The notes: generated from the sequence alone by a model not told the origin. A stretch of 64,000 nt of DNA from an uncultured Treponema sp. (GCF_946187725.1 NZ_CAMHSK010000007.1:52848-116847); one strand, 5' to 3'. Counted from the first letter of the stretch, positions 18,585 to 27,085 are shown. Translations and numbers: made by a program.

Positions 18585-20189
18585 TTATTCCGTTTTCCAG
18601 ATGAACTGAAGCATCGTAATGTCGTCAAACTGTTCGGCTTCACCGACAAACGCATCAATTTTTTCGCGCAGCTTTTTGAGGGTTTCAGGAGCGTCAAATT
18701 TTTCGGTTCCCTGCATTGCAGAAATCAGCCTTTCCTCACCAAAAAGCTGCTCGTTTGAATCAGTCGCCTCGTTCACGCCGTCACTGTAAACGAAGAGCCT
18801 GTCTCCCTTTTCGAGCGTCATTGAATGTTCCGTAAAATGAATGCCTTCCATTCCGCCCAGGACAAAATTCGGTTTAGTCTTAATGTATGAAAATTCACCA
18901 TTGTGGAACAGAACAGGACTCGGATGACCGGCATTCACAAACCGGAGTTCGCCCGTGCTGAAAGTAAGGATTCCAAGCCAGCAGGTGACAAAAAGACCTG
19001 AATCATTGCCCTTGCAAAGCTGCTCATTCGCCACTTCAAAGATTTCAGCAGGAGAGAGTGTGTGCGATGCCTGGAAATCCAGAAGACTCTTGCACTTTCC
19101 CATAAACAGAGCCGCAGGAACGCCCTTTCCAGAAACATCACCGACCACGAGCATGAGGTGGTCTTCATCAAGAAGAATATAATCGTACAAGTCACCACCG
19201 ACTTCTTTTGCAGGATCCATTGTCGCGAACAAATCAAAGTCCTTTCGCTCAGGGAAAGGCGGGTATTCTTTTGGCAGCATGTCGCTCTGAATCTTTGTGG
19301 CGACCGAAAGTTCCGTGCTGATTCGTTCTTTTTCGGCGGTCATTTTAGTAAGCTCATCAATATTGCGGCAGACATCGTATTCCATCTGATGCAGTGAATG
19401 CGCAAGGATTCCGATTTCATCCCTGTTTTTGACCGAAAGAAGCCTGTCCGAAGGCTTTCCGCCCCACGAAGCAAAATGGTCTGTCTCGCGTGTGATTAAA
19501 ACTAGCGGCTTAATAAATTTGAGGTTGAAGTATGAACAGAACAAAAGCACGAAGATGAATCCGAAAACAACCTCAACAAGAATAACAAGATTGATGAACG
19601 AATATCTTGCATCAACGAATTCCTGAATGCTTTTCTGGGCACCAATTACAGCGACAATCTTTCCATCGGAATCGTAAACCGGAAGCATGGCTGTAATGTG
19701 CGAACCGTTTCGTGTTTTCATCGTGTGACGCACAATCGTCTCGCCTTTCTCAAAAACCCGTTTCGCAGTGCTGTTGTAGTTCGGCTCGATATAATCTTCT
19801 TCATGGCCAAGAGGAAATTCCTTCCATTTGCTATTATTTGCCACGACATTATAGATATAAGTGATGTGCTTGTAATCAGGTGCATCGACAAAAGACACAT
19901 AAAGCAGGTTAAGCTCAAATTTATCGACAAAATCCTGAAGAATGTCATGAGTCGCATTGTACCTGTCATCAGTTTTTTTGCTTTCAAGATAGCCGGAAAA
20001 ATCATCAGGATTCAGGGTAGCACGGGCTGCGGCGGCAATGGCCTTTATGCTGAAATCATACTGCCGCCTGAACTGACGCGAAAATGCAGCGTATGATGCG
20101 GAAAACAAAATCGAACAGAGCAATAATCCAGCGACAACAATCGCAACGACAATTTTTTTCGTTATAACCGGAAGTCTTCTTCTTCTCAT
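18585..20189 (-). CDS. Membrane-bound SpoIIE/RsbU-family protein phosphatase
   Basis: Likely a serine/threonine phosphatase acting on an anti-sigma-factor antagonist or similar switch protein. The 534-residue product has a transmembrane helix at 10-33, an extracytoplasmic sensor (about 35-200), a second helix near 200-225 (VILVEVVFGFIFVLLF), a HAMP-like linker ending RDEIGILAHSLHQM, a short coiled coil, and a PP2C-type SpoIIE domain from about 310. Metal-binding motifs are EVGGDLYDY near 321, GDVSGKGVPAALFM near 345 and YSDGVNEA near 490. GGGGGC precedes ATG. It lies between Nudix and addB genes in the same direction. The partner protein is not in the window. Confidence 0.88.
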   Translation of the reverse strand: MRRRRLPVITKKIVVAIVVAGLLLCSILFSASYAAFSRQFRRQYDFSIKAIAAAARATLNPDDFSGYLESKKTDDRYNATHDILQDFVDKFELNLLYVSFVDAPDYKHITYIYNVVANNSKWKEFPLGHEEDYIEPNYNSTAKRVFEKGETIVRHTMKTRNGSHITAMLPVYDSDGKIVAVIGAQKSIQEFVDARYSFINLVILVEVVFGFIFVLLFCSYFNLKFIKPLVLITRETDHFASWGGKPSDRLLSVKNRDEIGILAHSLHQMEYDVCRNIDELTKMTAEKERISTELSVATKIQSDMLPKEYPPFPERKDFDLFATMDPAKEVGGDLYDYILLDEDHLMLVVGDVSGKGVPAALFMGKCKSLLDFQASHTLSPAEIFEVANEQLCKGNDSGLFVTCWLGILTFSTGELRFVNAGHPSPVLFHNGEFSYIKTKPNFVLGGMEGIHFTEHSMTLEKGDRLFVYSDGVNEATDSNEQLFGEERLISAMQGTEKFDAPETLKKLREKIDAFVGEAEQFDDITMLQFIWKTE

Positions 20190-20225
20190 ATATTTGCCCC
20201 CTTTCTTTCGTTTTATCGATTATTT

Positions 20226-20786
20226 TTACGACTTGCACCAGAGGGCACAATAAGCCTGTGTCCTTGCGGCAAAGCGTGCGACTTTCAGAAGTGCCTCTAT
20301 CTCTTTCTTGCTGTACCAGAACGCCTCAATTTCTTCAAATTCAGAATCGCTGGGCCGGATTTCACCAGTGGCTGTTCCTGTGACGACAATGTTCTTTTCA
20401 TTAGAAAAACCGACCGCAGAATAGCTTTCAAACCAAATTTCTTCTATATGATTGAGCTGAAGCCCGGTTTCCTCACGAAGCTCACGAACAGCTGCAGAAG
20501 CCGCATCTTCACCCGCATCAATAAGCCCGGCAGGAAAATTGTAGACCCACTCCCCTGTCGCCATGCGGAATTCACGGCTCAGAAGAATCTGCTCACCGGA
20601 CTCATCATGCAGAATCATGACGACGGCATCTACCCGCCCGCCTTTCAGGTCTTCGAGAGATGAAATGTTTTTATTACGGCTGATCATCTCATAAATCTTT
20701 TTATTGCCGTTTTCGGTCTCATATTCAAGATTATAACGAGTGATGAATTTTCCCTCATGAATCTTTTCGATATTCCTGAATTTCAA
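20226..20786 (-). CDS. Nudix hydrolase, ADP-ribose pyrophosphatase type
   Basis: Cytoplasmic hydrolase of nucleoside diphosphate-X substrates, most like ADP-ribose pyrophosphatases. The 186-residue protein has the complete Nudix box starting GLIDAGEDAASAAVRELREE and ending TGLQL near residues 88-110, preceded by EFRMATGEWVYNFPAG. The start is most likely TTG at 20786, since GGGGGTG lies 6 nt before it and no suitable ATG is present. It begins 3 nt after the stop of the nitrilase-fold gene, indicating translational coupling. The substrate is inferred from family resemblance. Confidence 0.85.
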   Translation of the reverse strand: MKFRNIEKIHEGKFITRYNLEYETENGNKKIYEMISRNKNISSLEDLKGGRVDAVVMILHDESGEQILLSREFRMATGEWVYNFPAGLIDAGEDAASAAVRELREETGLQLNHIEEIWFESYSAVGFSNEKNIVVTGTATGEIRPSDSEFEEIEAFWYSKKEIEALLKVARFAARTQAYCALWCKS

Positions 20787-20789
20787 ATT

Positions 20790-22184
20790 TTACACCCCCG
20801 TTATGACTTCATAGTACAGGCATGAATGGTCGCATTTTCCCTCAAACGCGCCATGACAAATCGGCATCTTGCAGAGCATCTGAGCCTCGTCATCATTGCG
20901 GCTGATTCTTTTGCGCACATATCCGATATTCTCAAAATTCGCTTCCTTGCCTTTTTCAAGCGCGGAACAGGTATTAATCCAGACAACATTGCAGTCATCG
21001 TGAGCACAAAGATCAAATGACTGCCTGAAATCATAAGAACCGGTCGAAAACGACGGAACGATAATCATCGTGAGCTTGAAGCAACGCATGAGCTGCTCCA
21101 TATACTTCGTCGTGAGAAAGTCCTTGCAAATCAGGATGGCGATACGACCGATTCCCTCAAAATGAAAAATGTTCACGACAAGACTTGAAAGGATTCCTTC
21201 AAGATAGCCGGATCCGCCGTGCTCAACCCTGAAAGGATTCTGCTTGCTCTGCTTGCAAACCACATTGCCGAAGCGGTCAAGAATCGTTACGGTGTTGCGG
21301 TTTTTTTCCCAAAACGAAGGAAGTATTATAAGAGAAGGAATTGAATCAGCCTCTTCACTATTAAGCTGCTTCAGGCGAGAGGAAATGAATTCCACCATGC
21401 TGGGATTTCCAAGCATTTCCGGAAAAACAATGATGTCGCTTCCGTTCTTGCCGGACAAACGGATTTTGCTCCAAATCAGCTCATTGTCAGCCGAAAAATC
21501 CGATTCGCTGTAAGAAATTTTAAAATACTGAACTTTGTCTTCATTATATGGAAGGACATCAAATTTTCGCTCCCGGCGAAGCGGAGTTGCGGCAATCTTC
21601 AGGAATTTCTTTTCCTTAAAATGCGGGAAAAGGCTCTTTTTAAGGAAAAAATGCTTGTCAATCAGCTCACCAAGAATGGAATTTTCCATAAGGAGAAGAT
21701 TGAAAAGAAAATTGTCCATGCGGTTATAGCAGTGTGAAAGGCGGCGCTTTCTCTCCCAGATACAGGAGCAGCGGGGAAGCAGACCGATTCCTGTAGTCTC
21801 GCGGTTGGTGTTCAGCACGACAGAAAAATCATCCTGCTGAAATTCCTCAACCTGCTTTCTGAGTATGGTTTCCAGGCTCTCATCAAGAATCTGGACAAGG
21901 CCTACAATCGAAAAATAATCCTGCTCTTCTTTGAGCCGCGCAATCAGGGAATCGAGCGATGCCATAAAAGCATCATCAAAGGTTTCAGGAGAGACCTGAG
22001 AAACAGCATAACCATCCGGAACCATAGGAATGTTCTCAAAAAGCGGACCAAGCTCTGTACGAACGATTTCATTAATCCGTTTTTTTTCTTCTACTGAAAT
22101 ACAGCTGTACCTGACAAAAAACTCTTCAGGACAGGAATTTATGATTAGAGAACAAAGCTCCGCGATAACATTATAGATTTTCAT
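20790..22184 (-). CDS. Nitrilase-fold (carbon-nitrogen hydrolase) protein
   Basis: A roughly 464-residue protein whose C-terminal half has the nitrilase-superfamily Glu-Lys-Cys triad: Glu in IVFPEMLG near residue 265, Lys in CKQSKQNPF near 320 and Cys in AILICKDFL near 362. The N-terminal half (about 200 residues) is not recognised. A C-terminal Cys-rich tail (CKMPICHGAFEGKCDHSC) could bind metal, which is unusual for the family. Substrate unknown; an amidase or amide-transfer role is inference. I place the start at 22184 (MKIYN) rather than the upstream ATG at 22211 because a near-consensus promoter ends 9 nt before it. It is the first gene of the five-gene operon ending in addA. Confidence 0.75.
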   Translation of the reverse strand: MKIYNVIAELCSLIINSCPEEFFVRYSCISVEEKKRINEIVRTELGPLFENIPMVPDGYAVSQVSPETFDDAFMASLDSLIARLKEEQDYFSIVGLVQILDESLETILRKQVEEFQQDDFSVVLNTNRETTGIGLLPRCSCIWERKRRLSHCYNRMDNFLFNLLLMENSILGELIDKHFFLKKSLFPHFKEKKFLKIAATPLRRERKFDVLPYNEDKVQYFKISYSESDFSADNELIWSKIRLSGKNGSDIIVFPEMLGNPSMVEFISSRLKQLNSEEADSIPSLIILPSFWEKNRNTVTILDRFGNVVCKQSKQNPFRVEHGGSGYLEGILSSLVVNIFHFEGIGRIAILICKDFLTTKYMEQLMRCFKLTMIIVPSFSTGSYDFRQSFDLCAHDDCNVVWINTCSALEKGKEANFENIGYVRKRISRNDDEAQMLCKMPICHGAFEGKCDHSCLYYEVITGV

Positions 22185-22193
22185 GCTCACTAC

Positions 22194-22221
22194 ATTATAG
22201 CAAAGAGTCACAAATTTTCAA
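22194..22221 (-). promoter_or_regulatory. Promoter of nitrilase-addBA operon, overlapping an iteron
   Basis: Minus-strand TTGAAA (22221-22216), 16-nt spacer, TATAAT (22199-22194). The -10 box ends 9 nt before the ATG, so the mRNA may be nearly leaderless. The -35 box lies within the first iteron copy (22207-22223), so Rep binding could affect this operon. Confidence 0.65.
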
Positions 22222-22824
22222 CGAAGAAGATTAAGACAGACATGAAAGACGATTTGAACAAGGGATTCCGCAGAAAAGCGTCTATAAATTCATACAGTTT
22301 AGTAACAAATAATCAACGAAATGGAAGAAAAATGAAGTTTTTGAAGTCACAAATTCTCAACGGTAAACAGAATACGGAACGATACCGAGTGTTAGTAACA
22401 AATTCTCAACGATTTGACTTATTTTAGTAACAAAGTTTCAACGCCAATCTGAAAAATCTGCACATAAAAGAAAAATAAAGAAAACCTTGCGCTGAGAAAA
22501 CACTTTTTTCACCCATGTTTACACGAAGAATAAACAGTTTTTCTTATGCTTTAAAGTCACTTTTTTTCAACAGTTAACCACAATTTTTTGTGCAAAACCG
22601 AAATAAAAGTAACATTCTTTCAACGAGCGGAAAAAACAGCCTATTTCCTTATTACAAAACGAGTTAGGGGAAGGCATAAAAAATCATCGGTCACAGAAGC
22701 TCAACGGTATCGTAACAAATTCACAACTTCTTCTATATAAACAAATAGAATTCAAATAGTATTATAAATTTATTACAAATAGTAACACATGTTAAATTCT
22801 TAAAAACCGTTGCTTCTTTGTTAC
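22207..22824 (+). repeat. Iteron array of plasmid-type replication origin
   Basis: The 17-bp motif GTAACAAATTCTCAACG or close variants starts at 22207, 22302, 22346, 22395, 22427, 22556 (degenerate), 22609, 22690 and 22712. An inverted copy lies at 22808-22824. The invariant parts are GT(A/C)AC at the left and CAAC(G) at the right. Copies are irregularly spaced (22-129 nt) in a gene-free stretch next to the rep gene. AT-rich DNA follows at about 22731-22806. TTAACCACA at 22574-22582 differs from a DnaA box by one base. Together these suggest a Rep-binding origin with an unwinding region. This repeat array fills the 660-nt gap between the nitrilase and rep genes. Confidence 0.85.
22731..22806. 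other. AT-rich segment beside iterons (possible unwinding element)
   Basis: About 75 bp composed almost entirely of A and T (for example CTATATAAACAAATAG), lying between the last direct iteron and the inverted copy. Iteron origins usually have such a segment; the role is inferred. Confidence 0.5.
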
Positions 22825-22846
22825 CTTTGGTTTTTGCCTGACCTAT

Positions 22847-23815
22847 TTACAGATTGGCCGTCACAAGAACATAATGCTTGTCATTCGGTAAGATTACAGG
22901 CTTACTTTTTGCAAGCGTTATCCCGGAATTGTCCTGCGCGATCGTTACATTCAGGTCAGGATAATACTTTTTCTTAATCAGCGTTATCTGCTCCTTCAAT
23001 GTATTCCAGTTAACCCGCTCTTCTGATTCATAGCTTTTTTCCTTGACGGGAAGAAACTGATTAATCAGCGACTCACGGGAAATGAAAATCGGCTCATCTA
23101 TGCTGTTGTTCCTGTAGACGAACCATGCGTACAAATCTTTTCCGACAACGCTGGAGATTTCCTTGTAAACGCCGTAATCGATAGGAACCGAATGTTCTTT
23201 TGAAAGCCGGGTGAATTTTTCGGAGAGGACAATCGTAAGCCCGATGCTCTTTTTTTCCTTGCCGTTCTCGTCGATGTCCACATAGCTCAGGGATTCAAAG
23301 AAAGGAACCACGCCGGAAGTATGCCATGTCGCATTGATTTCACCGGAAAGTTTCTCTTCTTCCTTAAAGAATTCCTTGAAAAGATATTTCTGAACTTTCT
23401 GGGTCTTTTTTTCGCGGAAAACGAAAGATGCGCCTGAAAAACATTCAAGCTGTTCCTTGATTTCCTTGCCGCGCTGCTTTGGAAGCTGAAGCTCGTCCAG
23501 AAGCTGCTGGAGCGAAGTGTACTGAATCACGACCGGGCTGTCGGGATTGGCGTCCTTGTCCAGAACCGCATGAGTCGTCATGATTGTGAGCAGAAGCCTT
23601 CCGTTTTTGCCGTATGGAACCTTGATGTCGCTCGTGAGCTTAAAGTTGATGTTGTTGTATTTTCGCTCAAAAACATTTTTTTTGACATCCTTGAGAGGCA
23701 ATGCGGCCGCGATGAAAGGGCTTGCGATGTAACTGCGGTACTTTTTGATGATTTCGGTTTTTGTTGCCTCAATCGGGAAAAGTTCCTGCAAATATTTGTT
23801 TTCGTCGTCGGTCAT
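22847..23815 (-). CDS. Plasmid-type replication initiator (RepA_C-like)
   Basis: A 322-residue protein expected to bind the adjacent iterons and open the origin. The most telling part is the C-terminal segment EHSVPIDYGVYKEI followed by GKDLYAWFVYRN near residues 215-245, which matches the pattern of plasmid RepA_C-family initiators (Pro-val-Asp followed by an aromatic D-x-Y-x-W-x-x-YR motif). It has no signal or membrane segment. The ATG follows the stop codon of the upstream gene with no gap (TAAATG), so it is translationally coupled. It is the last gene of the parA-RHH-rep operon, with the iterons downstream of its stop codon. Family assignment is by motif reading and needs a profile search. 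Confidence 0.78.
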   Translation of the reverse strand: MTDDENKYLQELFPIEATKTEIIKKYRSYIASPFIAAALPLKDVKKNVFERKYNNINFKLTSDIKVPYGKNGRLLLTIMTTHAVLDKDANPDSPVVIQYTSLQQLLDELQLPKQRGKEIKEQLECFSGASFVFREKKTQKVQKYLFKEFFKEEEKLSGEINATWHTSGVVPFFESLSYVDIDENGKEKKSIGLTIVLSEKFTRLSKEHSVPIDYGVYKEISSVVGKDLYAWFVYRNNSIDEPIFISRESLINQFLPVKEKSYESEERVNWNTLKEQITLIKKKYYPDLNVTIAQDNSGITLAKSKPVILPNDKHYVLVTANL

Positions 23816-24265
23816 TTATGATTCCTTCCGTTTGTATGAATGAGAGCTGAGGGAAACTTTTCCGTTTTCAAGGTCTTCCTTGAAGTAGTCCATGGCACAC
23901 ATGACAAAGTGATTCATCGAAACATTCTGCATCGCGCAGAAAGCCTTGAAAATACTCCTCTCACCTTTTGACATCGAGACGAGGAATTTTTCCTTTACTT
24001 CCCTTCGTGCGGGAGTTTTGGTTTCTGCAGCAGGAGCGTTGAAAATTTGTGACTGTGCGTTGCCTGTAATGGAAGAATTCTGGGCTGGTTGTGAAATATT
24101 ACTGTTATATGCCGGTTCGCCCGCCAAAACTGATTCTCGTGCGTCTGGAAGGGGGTTTTGTGCCGTCTTTACAGAGGAATTCTGTGAAAAATTGCTGTCT
24201 ATCGCTTCTTTGAGAGGATCCGGCTTTTTTGTTGCTCCGGCACTGAAATTTTCGTTGACTTTCAT
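23816..24265 (-). CDS. Ribbon-helix-helix partition-type protein
   Basis: A 149-residue protein with a low-complexity N-terminal half (Asn, Ser, Gln and Pro rich, about residues 1-85). Its C-terminal domain fits a ribbon-helix-helix fold: strand EKFLVSMS, helix ERSIFKAFCAMQN, turn VSMN, helix HFVMCAMDYFKEDLENG. Small proteins of this kind serve as centromere-binding partners (ParG/ParR-like) of ParA in type Ib partition systems. Its ATG overlaps the parA stop codon (TAATG). The role as the ParB counterpart is inferred from fold, position and coupling. Confidence 0.65.
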   Translation of the reverse strand: MKVNENFSAGATKKPDPLKEAIDSNFSQNSSVKTAQNPLPDARESVLAGEPAYNSNISQPAQNSSITGNAQSQIFNAPAAETKTPARREVKEKFLVSMSKGERSIFKAFCAMQNVSMNHFVMCAMDYFKEDLENGKVSLSSHSYKRKES

Positions 24266-25017
24266 TATTTTGTCATCTCCTTGATGATTTCATTGATTGA
24301 ATCGCAGGTTTCTTTTCTGGCGGTAATGGATTTATCCTGGATTGAATTTTTTAGAATCTGGGCTTTGACGAAAGATGTGTCAGTCGGAACCGTGAAGAAC
24401 TGCGTGTCGTCGAAATTCTTCATGAAATTTTCTGCGAACAGCGACTGGAACTTCATTCGTTTGTCCTGCTGGTTGAGGATTACGAAAGAGATTTTTTCGA
24501 GCAGATCCTTGCAGCGGATTTCCTTGGTCGTTGTGATGAGGTTTTCGATGAGAGTCTGGAATCCGTCGGCTGAGAACTGATCGAGTTTGAGGACCGGAAC
24601 GATTACATCGGCACAGTTTGCGATTCCTTTTTCGAAATCTCCGAAAGCCGGAGAGGTGTCGAAAATGAGGTAGTCAAAATTTTTGAGACTCGGAAAAACG
24701 GAATCCTCAAAAGCGTAGTAATTTCGTGTGCTTGAGGCAAAGCTCTGTAGCCCGCCGTTGATTGCGAAGGTGGGCAGCAAAAACAGATTTTCAAAATGTG
24801 TCTGGACAAGGCAGTTTTCTACGGTGGTCTTGCCGGTCAGCACATCAGAAAGCTCGTAACGGAAATCTTTTGCGAGCCATGACGAAGAGTTGCCCTGAGG
24901 GTCACAGTCAACAAGAACGGTCTTAAAACCCTGCCGTGCCAGCCCGATTGCACAAGTGACCGAAATGCTGGTTTTGCCGGTGCCGCCCTTGCGATTTAAA
25001 AAAACGAATGATTTCAT
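24265..25017 (-). CDS. parA: ParA-family partition ATPase
   Basis: Walker-type ATPase that positions replicons on the nucleoid. The deviant Walker A motif RKGGTGKTSISVT is near residues 8-20, Walker A-prime VLVDCDPQGNSS near 38-50 and Walker B DYLIFDTSPA near 118. The length (250 aa) fits the small ParA class without an N-terminal DNA-binding domain. The start at 25017 follows GGGAGG with 6-nt spacing; the longer reading frame up to 25179 is AT-rich, non-coding sequence. It is the first gene of the operon. Confidence 0.93.
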   Translation of the reverse strand: MKSFVFLNRKGGTGKTSISVTCAIGLARQGFKTVLVDCDPQGNSSSWLAKDFRYELSDVLTGKTTVENCLVQTHFENLFLLPTFAINGGLQSFASSTRNYYAFEDSVFPSLKNFDYLIFDTSPAFGDFEKGIANCADVIVPVLKLDQFSADGFQTLIENLITTTKEIRCKDLLEKISFVILNQQDKRMKFQSLFAENFMKNFDDTQFFTVPTDTSFVKAQILKNSIQDKSITARKETCDSINEIIKEMTK

Positions 25018-25064
25018 GAATATCCTCCCGCTCCATGAAAAGGCCATCCCTTGCGGAATATGAT

Positions 25065-25184
25065 TTTTTGTGATTTGTATATAAATATATTTATATAGTA
25101 TTTTATATATTAAATCAACTATGAAAATATTAAAATAAATAGTTATATAACAAAATATATATATATATAAATATATCACAAAAA
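25065..25184. other. Extremely AT-rich segment bounded by inverted arms, upstream of parA
   Basis: Inverted arms TTTTTGTGAT (25065-25074) and ATCACAAAAA (25175-25184) bracket about 100 bp that is almost pure A/T with many TATATA steps. It could be the partition centromere, a duplex-unwinding element or the par promoter region. Promoter boxes cannot be placed with confidence in such sequence. Confidence 0.5.
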
Positions 25185-25283
25185 TTGATTCTGGCGGGCC
25201 TTTTTTTGTGAGTTCGAGATGTTTTTCGATTGTGCTTCAGAACGCTGAATTCTTGAGTTTTTGCATGAATGCGGGCGCGGGTA

Positions 25284-25380
25284 TGGAGCGGTGGCGAAGC
25301 CAGCCACTGGACTGAGCGAAGCGAGGGAAGAGGCCGAGCGTATAGCGAGCCGCGGAACACCCGGAGACGGAAAATTCGCC
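25284..25380. repeat. GC-rich REP-like sequence
   Basis: A GC-rich stretch with GTGGC-GAA-GCCA and GAGCGAAGCGAGGG segments, abruptly different from the AT-rich DNA beside it. It resembles the palindromic element at about 10230-10310 in style. No gene is visible in it. It marks the point where gene orientation switches from minus to plus. Confidence 0.35.
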
Positions 25381-25420
25381 CCATTAATAATTTTAAGAAA
25401 TCTTCCGATAATGAATTACT

Positions 25421-25612
25421 ATGGAAAATAAAACTGAAAGAACATTTTATAAAATCCGCTATGTAGGCGAGGCCTGTGATTATTTTGAGAAGGACAAGAT
25501 TTACCTTTGTGTCGGCGAGATTACTGACGGTCCTCAGAAGGGCTCGCTTTTTGTCATAAATGATTACGGCGTTGATTATGTTTACGCCGCAGAAAGATTT
25601 GAGCGCGTTTAG
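25421..25612 (+). CDS. Small hypothetical protein (63 aa)
   Basis: An acidic, aromatic-rich 63-residue protein (YKIRYVGEACDYFEKDKIY, GSLFVINDYGVDYVY) that reads like a compact SH3-like or small beta-barrel domain. I do not recognise a family. It has no signal peptide. No Shine-Dalgarno site is visible, but GATAAT ends 8 nt before the ATG, which could be a -10 box for a leaderless message; the -35 is poor. It is the first rightward gene after the rep/par locus. Confidence 0.55.
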   Translation: MENKTERTFYKIRYVGEACDYFEKDKIYLCVGEITDGPQKGSLFVINDYGVDYVYAAERFERV

Positions 25613-25688
25613 GAATTCCAGATTCTGCTGATTTTCTAATTTTAAATTTTTCCTTTATAAAATTCCATTTTGGATTTATAATATCCTT

Positions 25689-26144
25689 ATGGATTTTTTT
25701 TCTAACCTGATTCTTTCTCATCTTCCCTGGTTTTGGCTTGTGGTAATGGTGATTTCGATTGTTGTTGAGGCCGTTACTTTTTCGCTGACCACAATCTGGG
25801 CTGCCGTAAGCGCGCTTTTCATGGTCTTTTTTTGCAAGGCGGGATTGCCTTTGCGCTGGCAGCTGCTTATTTTCTTCCTTATTACGATTCTTCTCATGAT
25901 TTTTACGCGGCCTTTTGCCGTCAAAAAACTCAAGCTTGGCAAAGTCACTACGAATGTAAACACGCTTGACGGGCAGGAGGTTCTTGTCGTCAAAAAAATC
26001 GCCCGGTTTGAAAAAGGCGAGGTCAAGGCATCGAACGGCGTCGTATGGACTGCAATGACCGACGGCGAAAATGAAATCGCGAAAGGCACGGTTTGCGTAG
26101 TCGTAAAAGTTGAGGGAAACACGCTTATCGTCAGGGAAAAGTAG
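25689..26144 (+). CDS. NfeD-family membrane protein
   Basis: A 151-residue short NfeD protein: transmembrane helices at about residues 10-32, 35-52 and 57-74, followed by a C-terminal OB-fold domain (NTLDGQEVLVVKKI ... GTVCVVVKVEGNTLIV). NfeD proteins work with SPFH/stomatin proteins in membrane-domain organisation and quality control. The SPFH gene follows 56 nt downstream in the same direction, which is the classical pairing. Confidence 0.88.
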   Translation: MDFFSNLILSHLPWFWLVVMVISIVVEAVTFSLTTIWAAVSALFMVFFCKAGLPLRWQLLIFFLITILLMIFTRPFAVKKLKLGKVTTNVNTLDGQEVLVVKKIARFEKGEVKASNGVVWTAMTDGENEIAKGTVCVVVKVEGNTLIVREK

Positions 26145-26200
26145 GACTGTCTCAGAAATTCGAATTCTGGATGGTTATAATAAAAAGGAGAGGTAAAAAT

Positions 26201-27085
26201 ATGATGATTCCTGTTGTTGTTGTAATTTTGTTCGTGGTGTTTGTAATCATTGTTGCGAATGTGCGAATCGTACCGCAGTCAAGGGCACTGGTTATTGAGA
26301 GGCTTGGCGCCTATTGCTCCACCTGGCAGGTAGGCTTTCATGTAAAGCTTCCTTTTATCGACAGGATTGCGAATTCAATGTCGCTCAAAGAGAAGGTCAT
26401 GGATTTTCCGCCGCAGCCTGTAATCACAAAAGATAATGTCACGATGCAGATAGACACGGTTGTTTACTGTCAGGTCACTGACCCCAAGCTGTACACTTAC
26501 GGAGTTGAGAACCCGAATTTCGCTCTGGAAAACCTTACTTCAACTACTTTGCGAAACATCATCGGTGAACTTGAGCTTGACGAGACCTTAACGAGCCGCG
26601 ATGTAATCAATACGAAGATGAGGAGCATCCTTGATGAAGCGACTGACCCGTGGGGAATCAAAGTTACGCGCGTCGAGGTAAAGAACATTGATCCGCCGAA
26701 GGCAATTCAGGAAGCGATGGAAAAACAGATGCGCGCAGAGCGTGAAAGGCGTGAGCAGATTCTGATTGCAGAAGGCCACAAGCAGAGCGCGATTCTTGAG
26801 GCTGAAGGTAAGAAGCAGGCAATGATTCTTGAGGCAGAGGCTCAGAAAGAAGCTGCCGTTCAGAAGGCAAAAGGTGAGGCAGAGGCTATTCTTGAAGTTC
26901 AGCAGGCAACGGCACGGGGAATCCAGATGATTCGTGAGGCTGGTGCTGATGATGCGGTAATCAAGTTGAAGAGCCTTGAAACTTTTGAAGCCGTAAGCAA
27001 GGGCGAATCAACAAAAATCATTATTCCGTCAGACATCCAGAACATGGCGGGATTTTTGACAAGTGCAAAGGAATTGTTGAAATAA
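26201..27085 (+). CDS. SPFH/Band 7 (stomatin-like, QmcA type) membrane protein
   Basis: A 294-residue protein with an N-terminal transmembrane helix (residues 1-23), an SPFH domain (about 25-180, including VPQSRALVIERLG and GIKVTRVEVKNIDPP) and a long charged coiled coil (about 185-250) rich in AEGKKQAMILEAEAQK-type repeats. It forms oligomeric membrane scaffolds. I chose ATG at 26201 because GGAGAGG lies 7 nt before it; the ATG at 26171 is upstream of this site. It is paired with the preceding nfeD gene. Confidence 0.9.
   Translation: MMIPVVVVILFVVFVIIVANVRIVPQSRALVIERLGAYCSTWQVGFHVKLPFIDRIANSMSLKEKVMDFPPQPVITKDNVTMQIDTVVYCQVTDPKLYTYGVENPNFALENLTSTTLRNIIGELELDETLTSRDVINTKMRSILDEATDPWGIKVTRVEVKNIDPPKAIQEAMEKQMRAERERREQILIAEGHKQSAILEAEGKKQAMILEAEAQKEAAVQKAKGEAEAILEVQQATARGIQMIREAGADDAVIKLKSLETFEAVSKGESTKIIIPSDIQNMAGFLTSAKELLK

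Noticed and set aside
22207..22824. Iterons as a CRISPR or as coding sequence (a frame at 22242-22427)
   Set aside because: Spacing is irregular from 22 to 129 nt, one copy is inverted, and the short frame has no ribosome site or protein-like composition.
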